Assembly: GCA_038501195.1 (NCBI GenBank)
Contig: JBBPUQ010000006.1
Span: forward strand, 2,852,001-2,916,000
Direction of reading: 5' to 3'
DNA length: 64,000 bases
DNA from: Nemania diffusa
Lineage: Eukaryota > Ascomycota > Sordariomycetes > Xylariales > Xylariaceae
The position numbers were made by a program, and so were the translations under genes. This document shows positions 11,323 through 23,900 of the stretch, one piece after another. Under the pieces are notes generated by a model, which saw only the letters and a list, made by a program, of their open reading frames with translations, had not been told where the DNA came from and did no database searches. Positions within the stretch are counted from its first letter, which is position 1. Every line of letters begins with the position of its first letter.

Positions 11323-12222
11323 ATGTCGGCCCCTCGAACAAAGCGACAGTTTGCCGGCGCAGCCAGCGATCCTGCGCAACGACAGATCACGTCCTTCTTC
11401 ACATCCGCCACCAACGCAGGGACCTCTTCCACCTCCACCACCAGCTATATCGGCCAACCGTCATCTTTCCCATCAGCAGCGGAACGCCTAGATAGCACGC
11501 CCGATCTTCCCGCATCGGTACAATCGAACCTGCTTTCGGTGGGCATGCGCATACGCAAGTCCGTACCTGAGGGATACAAGACTGGGGACTACAACGCCTT
11601 CGCTCTGTGGGACGAAAGCGACGCAAACAGCGCTATAGACATCATGGGCGAGGGCCAGCGATCACGCGCAAACGCCTTCTCCTCGCCGCGGGAGCTGCTG
11701 CCCTTCTGCGGGATTCACAAAGTCGGCGGCTTAGACACACAGCCCGAGGGCCACCATCGCACACCAGCCACATTCGATTTCCGTGCGGGCACTTCCGCGA
11801 CGCCAGTCTACCCATCCGGCTACGGCGTCCGCAGAGCCGACGAAGATGACGACATGCCGGGGCTGACGAGCAGCCAAGAGTCCATCGAGTCGAATGCCTC
11901 CAACATATCGCTGCGGTCCGGAGCATCCAGGGCGCGGACAAAAAAGCGGATCTTCGTTGAAGACGAGGACGAAATCCCCGGAGAACTAAACATCTGGAGA
12001 TATAATCAGAATACGAACCTCAGCCCGCGCGGCCTCGCCCCGAACAACAACGGCCGGGCAATGGCGGTGCCGAGCAAGGGGAGGCTACGGGCCAAGTTCT
12101 CGGGCACGTCCATGGCCATGTCAGGCGTCGGTCAAGAGAACTTAATGGTCGTCGACAACGACTTCGGAGAGGCTGAATTCCTAGACCAGGGAGTGTGGGA
12201 AGTCGATATGAATGATGCCTAA
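11323..12222 (+). CDS. Ribonucleotide reductase inhibitor (Spd1/Dif1-type, RNR_inhib domain)
   Basis: A single exon of 299 aa. ATG 11323 starts MSAPRTKRQFAGAASDP; an in-frame ATG at 11269 would add 18 residues lacking the family's start and is not preferred. The RNR_inhib core is at ~67-98 (SNLLSVGMRIRKSVPEGYKT). Family members such as Spd1, Dif1 and Sml1-related proteins hold down dNTP synthesis by inhibiting or relocating ribonucleotide reductase subunits and are removed in S phase. Residues 19-26 read QRQITSFF, a perfect PIP-box (Qxx[ILM]xx[FY][FY]) for PCNA. The rest is low-complexity Ser/Thr-rich and acidic, with a basic-acidic block TKKRIFVEDEDEIPG near ~225 that could serve as an NLS. 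It faces the Gemin2-like gene tail-to-tail. Two MluI boxes lie upstream. Confidence 0.85.
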   Translation: MSAPRTKRQFAGAASDPAQRQITSFFTSATNAGTSSTSTTSYIGQPSSFPSAAERLDSTPDLPASVQSNLLSVGMRIRKSVPEGYKTGDYNAFALWDESDANSAIDIMGEGQRSRANAFSSPRELLPFCGIHKVGGLDTQPEGHHRTPATFDFRAGTSATPVYPSGYGVRRADEDDDMPGLTSSQESIESNASNISLRSGASRARTKKRIFVEDEDEIPGELNIWRYNQNTNLSPRGLAPNNNGRAMAVPSKGRLRAKFSGTSMAMSGVGQENLMVVDNDFGEAEFLDQGVWEVDMNDA

Positions 12223-12925
12223 TCCCTCGCTCCCTGCTTTTCGAGATACTCGGAGGGGGTTTTACAAAGACTGTATCACATGATTTTTTAAGGAGAAGGT
12301 CATCAAGGGCGGGGGGATGTTCGGGATACCCAATACAACAGACATGGATAAGGGAGTTTGTGCATTATGTACCGTAGAGCCTAGTAGGACTGGTCCATTA
12401 TCGGCAAGGCGATTTTTCGGCGGGTTACATTTTCGGCGTTCAAGGAATTGGGAACACAACCCCAAACAGGCGTCTAGATCAGAAGTTCCGCCCCCATTCC
12501 ACCTATGGGTTCCGTGGGAGGCGGCGGGCTTTTTGTTGGGTAGATTGTTGCATTGTACAAGCGTGTAGATAGAACGTGACCTGAGAGACTACATGATAGC
12601 AATGGATTACGCCACAAATGATTGTCTGTTCACGAGATTAATCGGCGTTTTCTTATAATCATGTGTATTATTTACTCAATCGACTAGTCCAGGGTGCAAT
12701 TTAATATCTACTATCCGTCTTATATTACAGATCCTACCTCGTATGCCTTAAGCCATCCCTAAGCAGGCAATGCAGAAAGAGTTTTGCATACATAGAGTAA
12801 ACAAGAATCTATCAACAGAAAACTCATACGCCATACTCACCCAAATACGTTTAGGTTGTCGACAGTTGTGCTTCTTCTATGGGCAGTGGTGAGGCGGTTA
12901 GAATGAACCTTGAACTATTACTCGT
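12223..12925. other. Convergent intergenic spacer
   Basis: The 3' regions of the RNR inhibitor and Gemin2-like genes meet here. The sequence is AT-rich toward 12600-12900 and no gene or repeat was recognised. Confidence 0.6.
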
Positions 12926-14731
12926 TCACTCAAACTGTAAACCACCAAAGGGATCCCGGAACTCGAGGAGATCCCGCTGCCCGTAGAACTCGCCCGCCAC
13001 AGTAAGGATCATATTGAGCGTAGCACGTTCGTTGACCTTGGCGCGGTCCAGTTCTTGGTACCGTTCGTAATTTGCGTCTTCTTCGCCTTCATCTGCCTCG
13101 TACTCTCCTTCCTCTAGCTCCGTTTCGGTTGCATCTACAGTTGTAACCTGTGCTGCCTGTTCCTTAGCCGCAGTTGGCGCTGTGCCAGAAACCACAGAGA
13201 CAGAAGTACCGCTATTGAGTTGGGCAAGAAGCCGCGCCTTCGCCGTCTCGATGTCAGCTATAGGGTCTGAACGTGGTGTTAAGGGGGGTTCGACTACTAC
13301 TTCCCCGTCCTCCATATCGGAGTCCAGTTGCATTTCTATATCAGAAGCGTTGTCGAGACTTGGCGTATGCTGAGGCGCATGGTTAACTACATGATTTGTG
13401 TCGGTGGAGATATGAGAGGTTAAATGAGCATGATCACTTGTCGTAGATGTTTTCGGGCTCGAGCTTTGTTCGTTGCATCCCTCCGTGGCTTCTGGGGTGG
13501 GGGCGTCAGCGACATTGAGAGGAGATTCTGGAGAGTCTTGACTGAGGTCATCTTCGAAGTAGTCATCCACATCAGCATCAACTTCGTATTCATCCTGGTC
13601 CTCAGGGCTACTGCCAGCGACCTCGTAATGCTCCCTAAGCACTTCGAGTTCTGCGAGTGTGACCATCAAGAGGACAGCTCTTTTCCCTAGTTCGCGAACC
13701 CAGCCTATCTCCATATAGTCGAGTTCACCCTTATCTGGTAGACGAGCGAGCAGCGCCCAGATCCAGCGGCTAGTGCGCTCGCGTAACTGGGTTCTCTTGC
13801 GAATGAACTTGCAAGCTAGTAGAACGCGCAATAGGCGGAAGACGCTGTCTTTGTGCATAGCCGCGATCTGCGCGGGGAGGGGATCAGTGGCTCTAAGACG
13901 GCCCTCCCATTTCTGAAAGGTATCAAGCCCACGCTTCCATTGCCCTACCTCAGTTGGGTGCGTTGCTGGCAGAGCGCTGAGGGCGCTATCTGGTGGGTCG
14001 GTCTGGAGGAGCTTGCGGAGCGAAATGTACCGGTCTGTAATCGAGGCAAAATAGGCATCTCGAATTTCATCGACGCTGCTATTATGTGGTCGATCTTCAG
14101 CTGAGTCCGAGACGTCAGGCTCATTGCCGTTCTCTGATTCGGCCCCGTCCTGTTCGCCCCCTTCATGCTCTTCGTCGTAGTTTTCTTCGTCTTCCTCCCC
14201 CTTGCCCCAGTGACCTTCCGGGCACGCTACGTATGCACCATCTTGGTAGTATCCTCGGAAGTCGCCAACACCGTCCTCATATATGGTTCGGTCGGCCTGC
14301 TTCTCTTCGCCCTCGTCACACGCTTCGCCATTTCCCTCGGAGCCTTGAGCAGGAGGAAGAGAGGGCCCGGCTTTCCTCGCGGCAAGCACGTGTGGAATTG
14401 TAGATGCTTGGGTTCTGTACTCACCATATCAGCTAACTGAACGCGTCCATCTGCGGTAACTGGGGAGATGTATTTAGCCTCAGGGGTTGAAACCAAAGCG
14501 TAGATTTAATGCACGAAGGGTATCTTACCTAACAGATCTCAGATATGCCAGAGCCTCTGAGTCATCTTCACAGTCCAGGTCGCTATCCCCGGTGGGCGCA
14601 GTTGTTGGACCTCCCAAGTCGCCGAATGCGCCGCGTTGGCCTGACGTCGGGTCTGCTCGAGCCGTCTTATGGCGCTTGTTCCTAGGGGCTCTCGGCTCGG
14701 TCTCGTCCTCTGCCGTCCGTTTCGAGGTCAT
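12926..14731 (-). CDS. Gemin2/SIP1-like protein (snRNP assembly)
   Basis: Exons 14731-14529 and 14414-12926 give 563 aa. The 114-nt intron (14528-14415, donor GTAAGA, acceptor TACAG) restores YLRSVRTQASTIPHVLAARK. The N-terminus is basic (KRTAEDE, RNKRHKTAR) and then acidic. Residues ~181-326 are helical (SVDEIRDAYFASITDRYISL through RTSRWIWALLARLP and IGWVRELGKRAVLLMV). The last helix, ILTVAGEFYGQRDLLEF, matches Gemin2's closing segment ending in YF.QRDL. RWIWALLARL likewise matches Gemin2's RWLYALLA region. Between them lie ~200 disordered acidic residues (EDGEVVVEPPLTP, TELEEGEYEADEGEEDA) not typical of animal Gemin2. Gemin2 scaffolds Sm proteins in the SMN complex. The identification is from motif order, not a search. 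Confidence 0.75.
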
Positions 14732-14970
14732 ATTGATACCCGAAAGAATTACTTTGAAAAGGCGTTGTGGGAGGAGAGTAAAACCTCGCTCGAAATGCGA
14801 AATTGGGAGGGTCTTGATTGCGCTGCTGTACAGAGTAGGTACGAAGATAATAGCGGGCTCGATGGGAGCTGATGCCTTGTCTGGTACGCCCTACCTAATT
14901 GGGATCAATCTAATCTTATCTTATCAGATATTGCATACCTACAGCTTAGAAGTGGGTCTCTTTACATCTA

Positions 14971-15156
14971 TCCCTTTGGGTGCTGACTCGGCACCGTGAC
15001 TTAAAACCTGCATAGTGGGGCCGATCTCAAGGATGCATATACCCAATAAGAGTATAAATATTGCTCGGATAATAGTTTTATTGGGTGTAAACGCATCTAG
15101 ATTGGCCCCGTTATTCCACTTTTAAAGTCACGGTGCCGAGTCAGCACTCAAAGGGA
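14971..15156. mobile_element. 186-bp foldback MITE-like element, TA-flanked
   Basis: The termini are inverted repeats: TCCCTTTGGGTGCTGACTCG at the left and its near-perfect complement ending TCAGCACTCAAAGGGA at the right, sharing CGGTGCCGAGTCAGCAC. The symmetry continues inward with lower identity: GTGGGGCCGATCT pairs with AGATTGGCCCCG, and ACCCAATAA with TTATTGGGT, so the whole element can fold. It is bracketed by TA at 14969-14970 and 15157-15158, the target duplication expected of Tc1/mariner/pogo-type transposition. It has no coding capacity, so movement would need a transposase elsewhere. No second copy was noticed in this window. Confidence 0.75.
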
Positions 15157-16966
15157 TAGCACTTTTCTGTATTAAGCTCGAGATCCCTATTACCTAATGA
15201 TGTGGTATACCACAAGGCGCTTCTTAAGTCTGAGGTTGTTTCTGTCAAATATCCTGCATTCAATTTCGCTACCTGCAGCTAGCAGGTTCCAATCTCTACT
15301 CCCTAAGCAAGCCCAGTAATGAAGATGTGGCTGTGGCGGATTTATTCATCCCCGAGCTTACACGCCATTTAGACTACAGGGACAAGTCGTCATAGTACCG
15401 CAAGCTTCGGGTAGATCTGCTCTGTTGCAAGCGAGAGTGTGCATATAGAAACATGTAAGTCATGATACTAGCCCTTTTCTACGCAAAATCCTTCTTTTTG
15501 CGTTGTTCGGGCCCATCTATCGTTTCCTAGGAACCCAGGGCGTCGGTACGGAGAATTCAGCAACGAGCTCTAGATTTCCAATCCTCAGCTACGTGAGATA
15601 TTGCCAAGAGCTTTGGAGGCATGATATGACTCATGAGTGATACGATCCCCCAATATGTCCGGTGAATCCTAAGCGTTATACCAAAACTTCGCAGTCGAGA
15701 GTATCACCAACTTTCAGCCATTCCCGAAAAGCGGAGCGTTCATCACGTCAATACCACTTATATCTTCCAATGAAATTACCACATCTCGTCACCTGCGATA
15801 TCTCTCGTAAGAATGTGGGTTTCTGTCTGGCTCCGAATGCTTTGTCTTGGGAAAAGATTCGATACCTCAGAGTCGATTGATACCTACTCGCCAAAAGCCT
15901 GTGTTAGTGCGAGCTATGAGTTTTACTGTACCTCTGTGGCATTAATTAAGGGTTGGGATTAAATGAGTCCACAGCAATTCGAGTAATAAGCACCAATCGT
16001 CTCGTTATCTTGCCAGTGAGGCCACCAATGTCGTCGCTAAAGACATTCTTCAACGAAGCGCAAACATAGGCCTGCGAATCAGTCATTCGCATCTCGCGAT
16101 TCCGGCCCCTAAGCTGACAACATTAGCTCAAGATGAAGAAGCCACCCGCTGCTGACGATGAATATTAGTTATTGGAGCGCCACCGCCTTCCGCCCTTGTT
16201 TTCCAGCCATTCATGCCAGCTTCACACGAGCCCCAAATCAGATAATCTACATCGAAATGCTGCGGTTTCGGATAGTCTGTAGACAATTCCTACGTCGTCT
16301 GTAGCTGAGCTGTTGGCCCTGCAAAGACCGCTATTCAGCAAATTGGGCTGCCCGAAAACAAGTTTCAGACCGCCGGTTGGATGGACTGCCCGTGGGGCTG
16401 TGCCGAAAACCGGAATATAATGGGTTGCATGGTCTTCAACCAATAATCCATGTCGCCACGCAACCTACCTAATAAAATACACGTAGCTCAATGTTGCCTC
16501 TCGAGCCAGAATATTTGTGGAAATTTAAATATAGGGACATGTTATAGACCCCTAGGCAAATCAGCGGCGAGGACGGTGTCATCGTCTCGCTCCACCAAGG
16601 GGATCTTCAAACTGGAAACCTGGCCAGAGTCCCCTTAGTCTATAGTCCTTGCCAATTTGAGGGAATGGCCTTCAGGTCATGCAGGGGTTATCAGCTTCAA
16701 GTCTGAGGAGGATATAATTGGAAGTCTAGAGGGAGTTGTGATCATATAATACACCGCTACCTCAACCCTGTTTTCACGGCACACTTTTTCCATGTTACGT
16801 CAAGTCAAGTAAAACGTACAACGCTTGAATATAAGTAACAGCGTAAATTCATAGTAACATATCCATATTTGCGATATGTCGCATTTTTCCCCCCATAGCT
16901 CTCCTACCGGCGAAATATTCATCAAGTTCGTACTTGTCGTTTTCCCAGCAACCGATAAGCACTTTT

Positions 16967-16985
16967 GAGAAAGAAAGAAAGAAAG
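16967..16985. repeat. GAAA-type microsatellite
   Basis: Four to five consecutive AAAG/GAAA units sit in the spacer downstream of the orphan gene. Confidence 0.8.
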
Positions 16986-17160
16986 ACGCCACGCCAGAAA
17001 AATATGGAAGGGGATACCCGCGAGTTCAAGAAAAGAGAAGAGATCTTGCTTTGTTGTTAATGCGAAGGGGTGTCTAGAACTGAACAATCGACCATGTTCT
17101 ATTGCCTGTGTTATCCTCGCTATTACAGCCACATATCCATGGGTGGAACCAACATGGATA

Positions 17161-18071
17161 TTAGCAGTACCGGTGTCTGTAAGGAAACTCGGGCGACCAG
17201 GGAGCATCTTCGCTATTTATGAATACGTTGACATATTGGTACCGGTCCACGGGGCTCGTTCCTCCGCTAGAATCACTGCTATCGTGTTCGGCAGTAGAGG
17301 GTCCGTTCGTCGAGCTGGAGCCGGCCGCGTTATCGTCATGTTCTTCGCTGGGAAGCCTGTATGAAGAGTGTTAGCTTGGGAAGCGTTTCTGTGTTCCATG
17401 GGGAACTGACACAGCTGAGCCCTGGCGGGCCCGCGTAGACGCCCGCCGGGTCGAGTCCGGCGCATCTGCCTCCTCCGCCGTCCAACCTTGAGGTGTCGGA
17501 ACGGCCCAGCCGTGTGGGTATTCCCATGATGGGGTCTGCACGGCATGGCTGAGGCTGTCTTCGAGAACGATAGGCGAGGTTCCATCCACTTGTGGTGACA
17601 TTGCAGGCGCCGTTGAAGTTTGCGGCCAGTCGTGCGGGCTGCGTTGCATCGACCACGTGCCCCATATGGGATCTCGAAAGGGGCTATCAGTTAAAGATCT
17701 TGTCAGTTTCCAGTCTAACAGGGCTAATACCAAACGTTCAAGAACTCAAGAAGTACCTACAGATGAGAATCTGAGTGATCACTATTGGATATGCTATAAT
17801 TGGTCACCATAACTAGGTCCGATGAAGTATGGATGCTAGAGACAGGGTCGATTATAGCATCCCCTCGCCAAGCAGGTTCGAACCATGTCGGAGACTGGTC
17901 ATCAGCGATATCGTTGTCGATGTATCCGTTCGGCGATAGTTCGTCCTCATCAGCCGGGGTCATGCCTTCATACTCATGGGTATTATAGCTTCGATGCCTA
18001 TGAGGATGATGCGATCCCCGCTCATGGTTACGAGACGACCGCGAGCGATACTGGGAACGATTATTAGGCAT
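17161..18071 (-). CDS. Hypothetical protein, low-complexity, three exons
   Basis: The model has exons 18071-17761, 17683-17411 and 17356-17161, giving 259 aa. Intron 1 (17760-17684, donor GTAGGT) and intron 2 (17410-17357, donor GTCAGT, branch GCTAACA, acceptor ATACAG) keep one frame open. I do not recognise the protein. The N-terminus is Arg/His/Ser-rich (NNRSQYRSRSSRNHERGSHH), followed by acidic segments (PADEDELSPNGYIDNDIADD) and Trp/Pro-rich pieces (DPIWGTWSMQRSPHDWPQ, PSWEYPHGWAVPTPQGW). It ends in a Ser/Asp-rich tail (EEHDDNAAGSSS, EDAPWSPEFP). It is probably intrinsically disordered. The model depends on phase agreement at two introns with non-ideal donors, so exon 3 is the weakest part. 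It sits at the edge of the gene-poor block and could be lineage-specific. Confidence 0.45.
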
Positions 18072-20900
18072 TTCCAAGAATCAAGTCTGGATTTGTGTTG
18101 AGAGATGTGTTGCTGGTGATGGAGTTGTTGCGGCTGTTGCTGTTGCCGTTGCCGTCGTTTTCGCTCCAGCTAGTTTGCAAGGGAGCATAGAAAAATGGGT
18201 TCCGTCTCCTTTTATTTTTGGATCAGGGTGGCAGCGGATTTGGTGGTTGTCTGCTTTGTGCACCTTCCAGAAACGCCCAGGGTTGTTTTGTTTGAGCCCA
18301 CAGATCGCCCGCGCCCAACCAGTCAACAACTTAGGTTACCCATCAGTCTATTGATATCCGCCTCGAAGTCCTAGGTGGGGGTTGTATATCGCTATAGTAA
18401 GGGGCCGTCGGCATGTTCAGCTCGCGTTGGCCCTGTCGCCTACAATATTATATATAGGCATCCATACGCCATATATTATATTGTTGGATTTGGACTCGCA
18501 GAAGGTCGGCGTGACTGGTTGTGGAACTGAAGGACCCACCGAGGCAAAGCGTCTTTGCGGACCACGGTCGAGAGGGCGAGCAGGTTATAGAGCCAGGCAA
18601 CTAGAATACACGATTCTATCAGGCTACGCTCTAAGATGGATGTTTCAAGCCCCTGGTCCATGCATAAGAGAGTCGACACTTGATCCCATTCGGGGTTTGT
18701 CGAAGGGGGCGACATCGTTTTCTTAGGGCTTGTTAACATACCGGAGAAAGAAATACCATACAGCCTCTTCCGTACATACTGTTGCTAAGGTATTGCGGCT
18801 CGCATCTAAGCTGACGACTCCGACCTAATTCACGCAAAAGAGTTATATAAAGAAATACCCCTGTCCGAGGAAGATATAGACAAGCACGCGTACCAGTCAT
18901 GTTATACGAACTACTAAGAAGTAGCATCGTAGGGCTGGACAAGAAGTAACGAATACACTATTGAGGTTTAAAAGGAATCAGATATCATCCCGAGTGCAAA
19001 AATATCGGTTCCAAGGGAAAGCGGAGCCAAAGGGTTAAAAGGAATAGAAGACAAATCTAGCGGAAGACAGCTCCAGATCAAGAAATAACTATTCTCAAGC
19101 AATTGGACAATAGTCGGTTGGAAGTACCACCAAGGCCGAGCTACCGGCATCCGGAATGCTTAGGTAGCGGTAGCTACCTAAGTCGAGTTCTAGATAACTT
19201 CTGCAATGCAAGTTTGGCACCTACTACGTACCATAGCCAGATCGGCAGTGACTCACATCAGCCGGGCTTACTGCAACTTCGATCTCTAAGGAGTGCAGGA
19301 GCGCTGCGTGCCATTGTAGCCTTTTAAGACGAGACGAACAATGGCTCGGCTATGGCATAGTGACTACCTAGGTATCAGGTCACTCACCCACATCTGAAAA
19401 TACCAGGGTATTAAGAGGGGGAAAGAAATAGCTGGCTCCAGCACACTGTTGCATTACCTGTGGATGGGGGCGTGCTGCTGTAGAATTTAAATTTGGAGAG
19501 ACGTGCAACAAGATTAGTGGTCAAGCAGCATAGGTCAACACGTCTGCCACTCCCATGAGACTTGTCGTCCCGTTCTACGGCAGATTACTTATCTTGATAT
19601 GTAAGTAACTCGCCATTCTTGCCATCCCAGCCTTGAATTGAAGAGAAAGATAAGTTGACATTGCGAACAGATGCTACAGACGCATACGGATCGTATGATT
19701 CACTCATAGAAGTCTTGGTTTATTGGTTATTATTATCCAGTGACGGTTGAGCGTCTAGCGGCTGGAATGCTGGCATCTTGGCTTCTCCAGTATGCATGCT
19801 AATATCGTGTATGTCAATGCAGGAGACACTGCCTACTAACTTATAGATCATTGATAAGGGTTTAGCTACTGTTCATGTAGTCCTAATGGACCATCGAGCG
19901 ACGGTACGATAGCGTACAGCGAGCGTATCGTATATGGTCTTCAGGAACGCTATCGGAACGTCTGACAAGGCTACATAGTAAGCAGAAATAAAAAAGAAAG
20001 AAAGACCCATCTCACCCGGCGGACGATTTTGGTACATAGGAAGTTCGTAGCAATCCACACATCTCGACAGCCAGTATTGAAGATCAAGTGATAAAACATA
20101 ATTACTATGTAAGTCTATAGAGTGGCTTAGTTGGCGTCTGTCGATATACGCTATTGATGCAAGCGGTGCTGCAACCAGGGTAGTTCAAGCATGAACATGC
20201 ACTCTAGCATGAAAAGGCGGACGTAACATTTGACGACACTGTATTCGCATCTTATACTTCTTAGGGTGCATGGTACTAGGGTCGAGCTACCCACTTGCCG
20301 GTTTAATTCTTGATGCTTCAATCTCATGCATAGTATACTGGATGCGCTCTTTTAAGCAACGCCACCATGCACGACAAGACCGCCAAAAGCGGCATCTGCT
20401 GAAAATAGCGGGTTGGTGGAGAGGGGAGAGGAAGGAGAGGAAGGAGAGGAGGAGATTTCCACCGCCGCGGCTTATTTCTCCGCGATTGTGTCTAATAATC
20501 ATTGGGATGCGGGATGACTGTGCTGGCGTTGCGTCGCAGACTGATATGTGGTCGTCCGCCAGATGATACCACCAGGCCCCTCTCTAATCTAGCTCCGATC
20601 TATAAGCATACGGCGTGGCTTGCATGAGCATGACATCCGCATGCAATCACGTCTATAGGACGGTTTGTGTAAAGTCCCATACTGCTGCTGCTGCTGAAAA
20701 AAAAAGGGGAGAGGAAGCAATACGCAGGCTGCCGTCAACGGTGGACTAGTCTGTTTATCTACCGATACGAAGTGATGGCTTACAGCGCGACATCAGCTAT
20801 CCTTCGAGGTGTCTTCGCGACTTTCTCCTAACCCAGCATTTCCCCTGGTCCTCTTGTTTCCCCAGCTATAGTAGTAGAGGCTATAATGTATCACCAGTGC
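18072..20900. other. Gene-poor spacer
   Basis: No credible coding sequence was found. A purine tract of GGAGAGGAAGGAGAGG type lies at ~20417-20456, and TAGGTA/TACCTA words recur (for example ~19165 and ~19360). Remaining open frames are short and without motifs. Confidence 0.55.
20417..20456. repeat. GGAGA purine-rich tract
   Basis: This is an almost pure purine run made of GAGGGGAGAGGAAGGAGAGG-like repeats on the + strand. Confidence 0.75.
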
Positions 20901-23900
20901 AACCAGAACAAGTTCGTGGGGCCTATTCCACCTATGAAAGGATTAGATCATTTTTATTAGCCGAATTGATAGATATACCTTATCTCAGATGCAATTATCA
21001 ATGTAACATCTCCTAGAATTTGATCTGAATGTTAATAGTTACTAATTGTACATTTACAAGGATCATTGAGATCCCTATGTGGCGGACTATGCAAAGACCC
21101 GACTACCCGTATTGCACTTTGGGAAATACTGCGGGGAAATAATATGTATATTATATATCTTTTAGAAATGGGGTTCATCTAAGCACGGCAAGTTTGGCTT
21201 TCCAGAGCCTCTAGATAAGAAATGCCGACGTGTGTTTTTGATGGAGCTTGTCGGATGTCTTTCCTGTTGTGTAACCCTGCCTCAGCTGACTTCACATGGG
21301 TGTACTTTGAATATCGATGACCACCTATGTACCTAGGTAGTCACAGTACCACTGCATCAAACCCCAAGTTGACTTTAATGCGGAACAAGGTCGTCTTCGT
21401 CTTTTATTGCCTATTTTGTTGAACAAATACATACCTGTCGAGGCATCTTCAACGTAGGTAGTTGCAAGTTGATATGGTCCGTCTCAATCATTATAGAGCC
21501 TTTGAGAACATGGGGATTATCTGCTGTGTTTCAGTGTGTTTTAATATATTTGGCTAGATATACACACATATATGGATATGCAGGCTGTGAACCTTTTATC
21601 ATAATCGCATTTTCCTCTCCTGGCAATACGAAGCCTTGCATTCATTAAACCTTAAGTATAACAGTATAATTACTAAACTTCTAGCTCCTAGACCACCTAT
21701 ATTATTAGCTAACAGCCCGGCTTACGTACTAACGGGGTACTATAGAATTCAAGATAGCCTTTAACTCTCTTACGTACTAACAAAACAAAGTCACAACATT
21801 CATTATACCGCAATACTATTAAATGTATGATTTTACCAAGTTATGTACTGGGCTGACTGAGATACTTAGATATACTCACCGCTAGGGCCGTTACATAGAT
21901 CCACATGTGCCAGTATATTAATATCTTGGGACCTAGGGCTTAGAAGGCTATCCATAATTTATAGTACTCTCCTATGGTATCAAGAGCGAGCTCTTCGTCT
22001 TTTAGAGCCTAAGTGAGAAGTCTACGGTTCATTGAGGGGGCAGATGACCTTCCGTGTACACGGGTGATAGAGCTAATGAGGGAATAGGATATGTTACCGA
22101 AAATGCATCAGTAGCTAATACTAATATACTAGTTTCTAGGCGGAAGTGCCGGAGCGGGCTCCGACAAAACCGCAGTTACATAAATTGATAAAATATACTA
22201 TTACCCTAAAGTCTATAGTGTTTGATAGTGTCTTCATATTAGCTAATATATATAGCAAAATCCTATTAGGTGTTATTATGGCTAACACCCTATCTCCGGG
22301 CGGGTGCTCAGAAACCCGTAGACTTGAGAGAACTAGGGATTAATCGATCCTCTATGGAAGTTTAGCTGAGGTGGATCTCTTTCCCGATTTATTGCTCCAA
22401 TTCTCTCTGACACCTGCCATTATGCATGTCTGCTCACCGCGTGCAGCCAGGCAAGCCACTCTTATTCACTACTTGGTCGTCTGAAAATTACGCTACTTAT
22501 CTCATGTTGACGATAGTGTCCATGTCCATCAGCACACCTAAATCGTTGAAATTAGTCATCTGACGTTGATATTGTTCATACAGTAGAGTCATACGTTTTT
22601 AAAAAGGGCTAGGGAAGTCTATAATCAGTACTGTAGGTTATCGGCTTCCCAGGAATCAAAATGGAAAGTATTGAGAGCACGAATGTCTAGCTATTTTGGC
22701 TCCTACTTTGATATTATGTTGGAAATGAACTTAGTAGTTGCTACAAGGTAAAAGGTAAAGGACCTAGTTCGTTCAAACCTCAATAGCAACGGCCTCACAT
22801 ACAATCAACCTCCTGTATGACTTCCCAACACACAGCAATGCATTAACGCTTGCTTACTCTGACAGGTGCGGAATGATCAAACACTCCGCTTGTATTGGGG
22901 TTTACCGATATTAGAAATAGGTTTGCTGATTCGCGACCAGCTCGGTAATCATTACTAATATACTATACCTGCTTCCTCGACTTGTTTGGAGGAAATACGA
23001 TTTGCCCACTAAAAGTACCAGCTGTCTAACAAGCCGGTTTACGAATCCTTGTTTTGTCGAGGTACTCCCAGCACATATAATAATATTAGAAATTAGTCCT
23101 TTTGCCTCATAATTGAGAATTTTATTACCTCAATAAAGATTATAGAACGAATGGGTTTTATTTTGCTAATTAATTATCGTTAGTAAATTCTACACAGTTA
23201 TCAACTACGGGTTCAACAATTAAAAACTATTTACTTCTGCATATAAAGTAGTAACGGTTTTATTAAACAGCTTGACCAAGTCTATCGCCTAGTCTCAATG
23301 GGGTTTCGTCAGTTAAGCAATGAGGTTACAGGACATATTGCTAACTAGTTTCTTTAAATTAACAATGCAGGGGTGATGATTAACCCTTGACGCATCTCCG
23401 ATTATTCGCCACAAACTTCAACTTACCTATCGTACTTTGACGATCTTACGGAATAATAACGGTGAGTTTCTAGTTATAAGTGAAGATAGACTACTTAATT
23501 TCCGATGGGACGATTTGGGGGCCAGAAACTTAACCAGAAATCACACCGAAATTCCCTGTACTACAATAGTTACAAGAATAACAAATACTCCTCAATATTC
23601 ATCAATTAATTGTGACGGAGGAAAAACGACGTGGCTAATAATCCTCCAGTATTAACGGCATATATAGTTTAGTACGCGACATTTATTAATGTCAGTGTCA
23701 TGGTCCCATATAGGCACTGCAAATAGTTAATGTTCCCACCTGAACAACGTTCTGCTTTTGCTGGCCTTGTAGTTTAGCGTTACAATTCTGTACCACGACA
23801 GTTACAAAGTCATAGATAGTTACAATTGGATATATAACCGAAACATATTTCAGAAGATTCCATCTGGTAGTTAGCGCACTATTACCACCGTTCATAAAAA

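Larger units (their letters stand above)
14732..17160. other. Intergenic spacer with foldback element
   Basis: This 2.4-kb spacer contains the 186-bp foldback element described separately and a GAAA microsatellite at 16967-16985. Open frames in it are short and show no family motifs. One 135-codon frame on the minus strand at 17207-16800 overlaps the last exon of the orphan gene and is judged spurious. Confidence 0.55.

Noticed and set aside
16800..17207. 135-codon minus-strand open frame
   Set aside because: It overlaps the third exon of the orphan gene in another frame and runs into the AT-rich 3' region with no motif.
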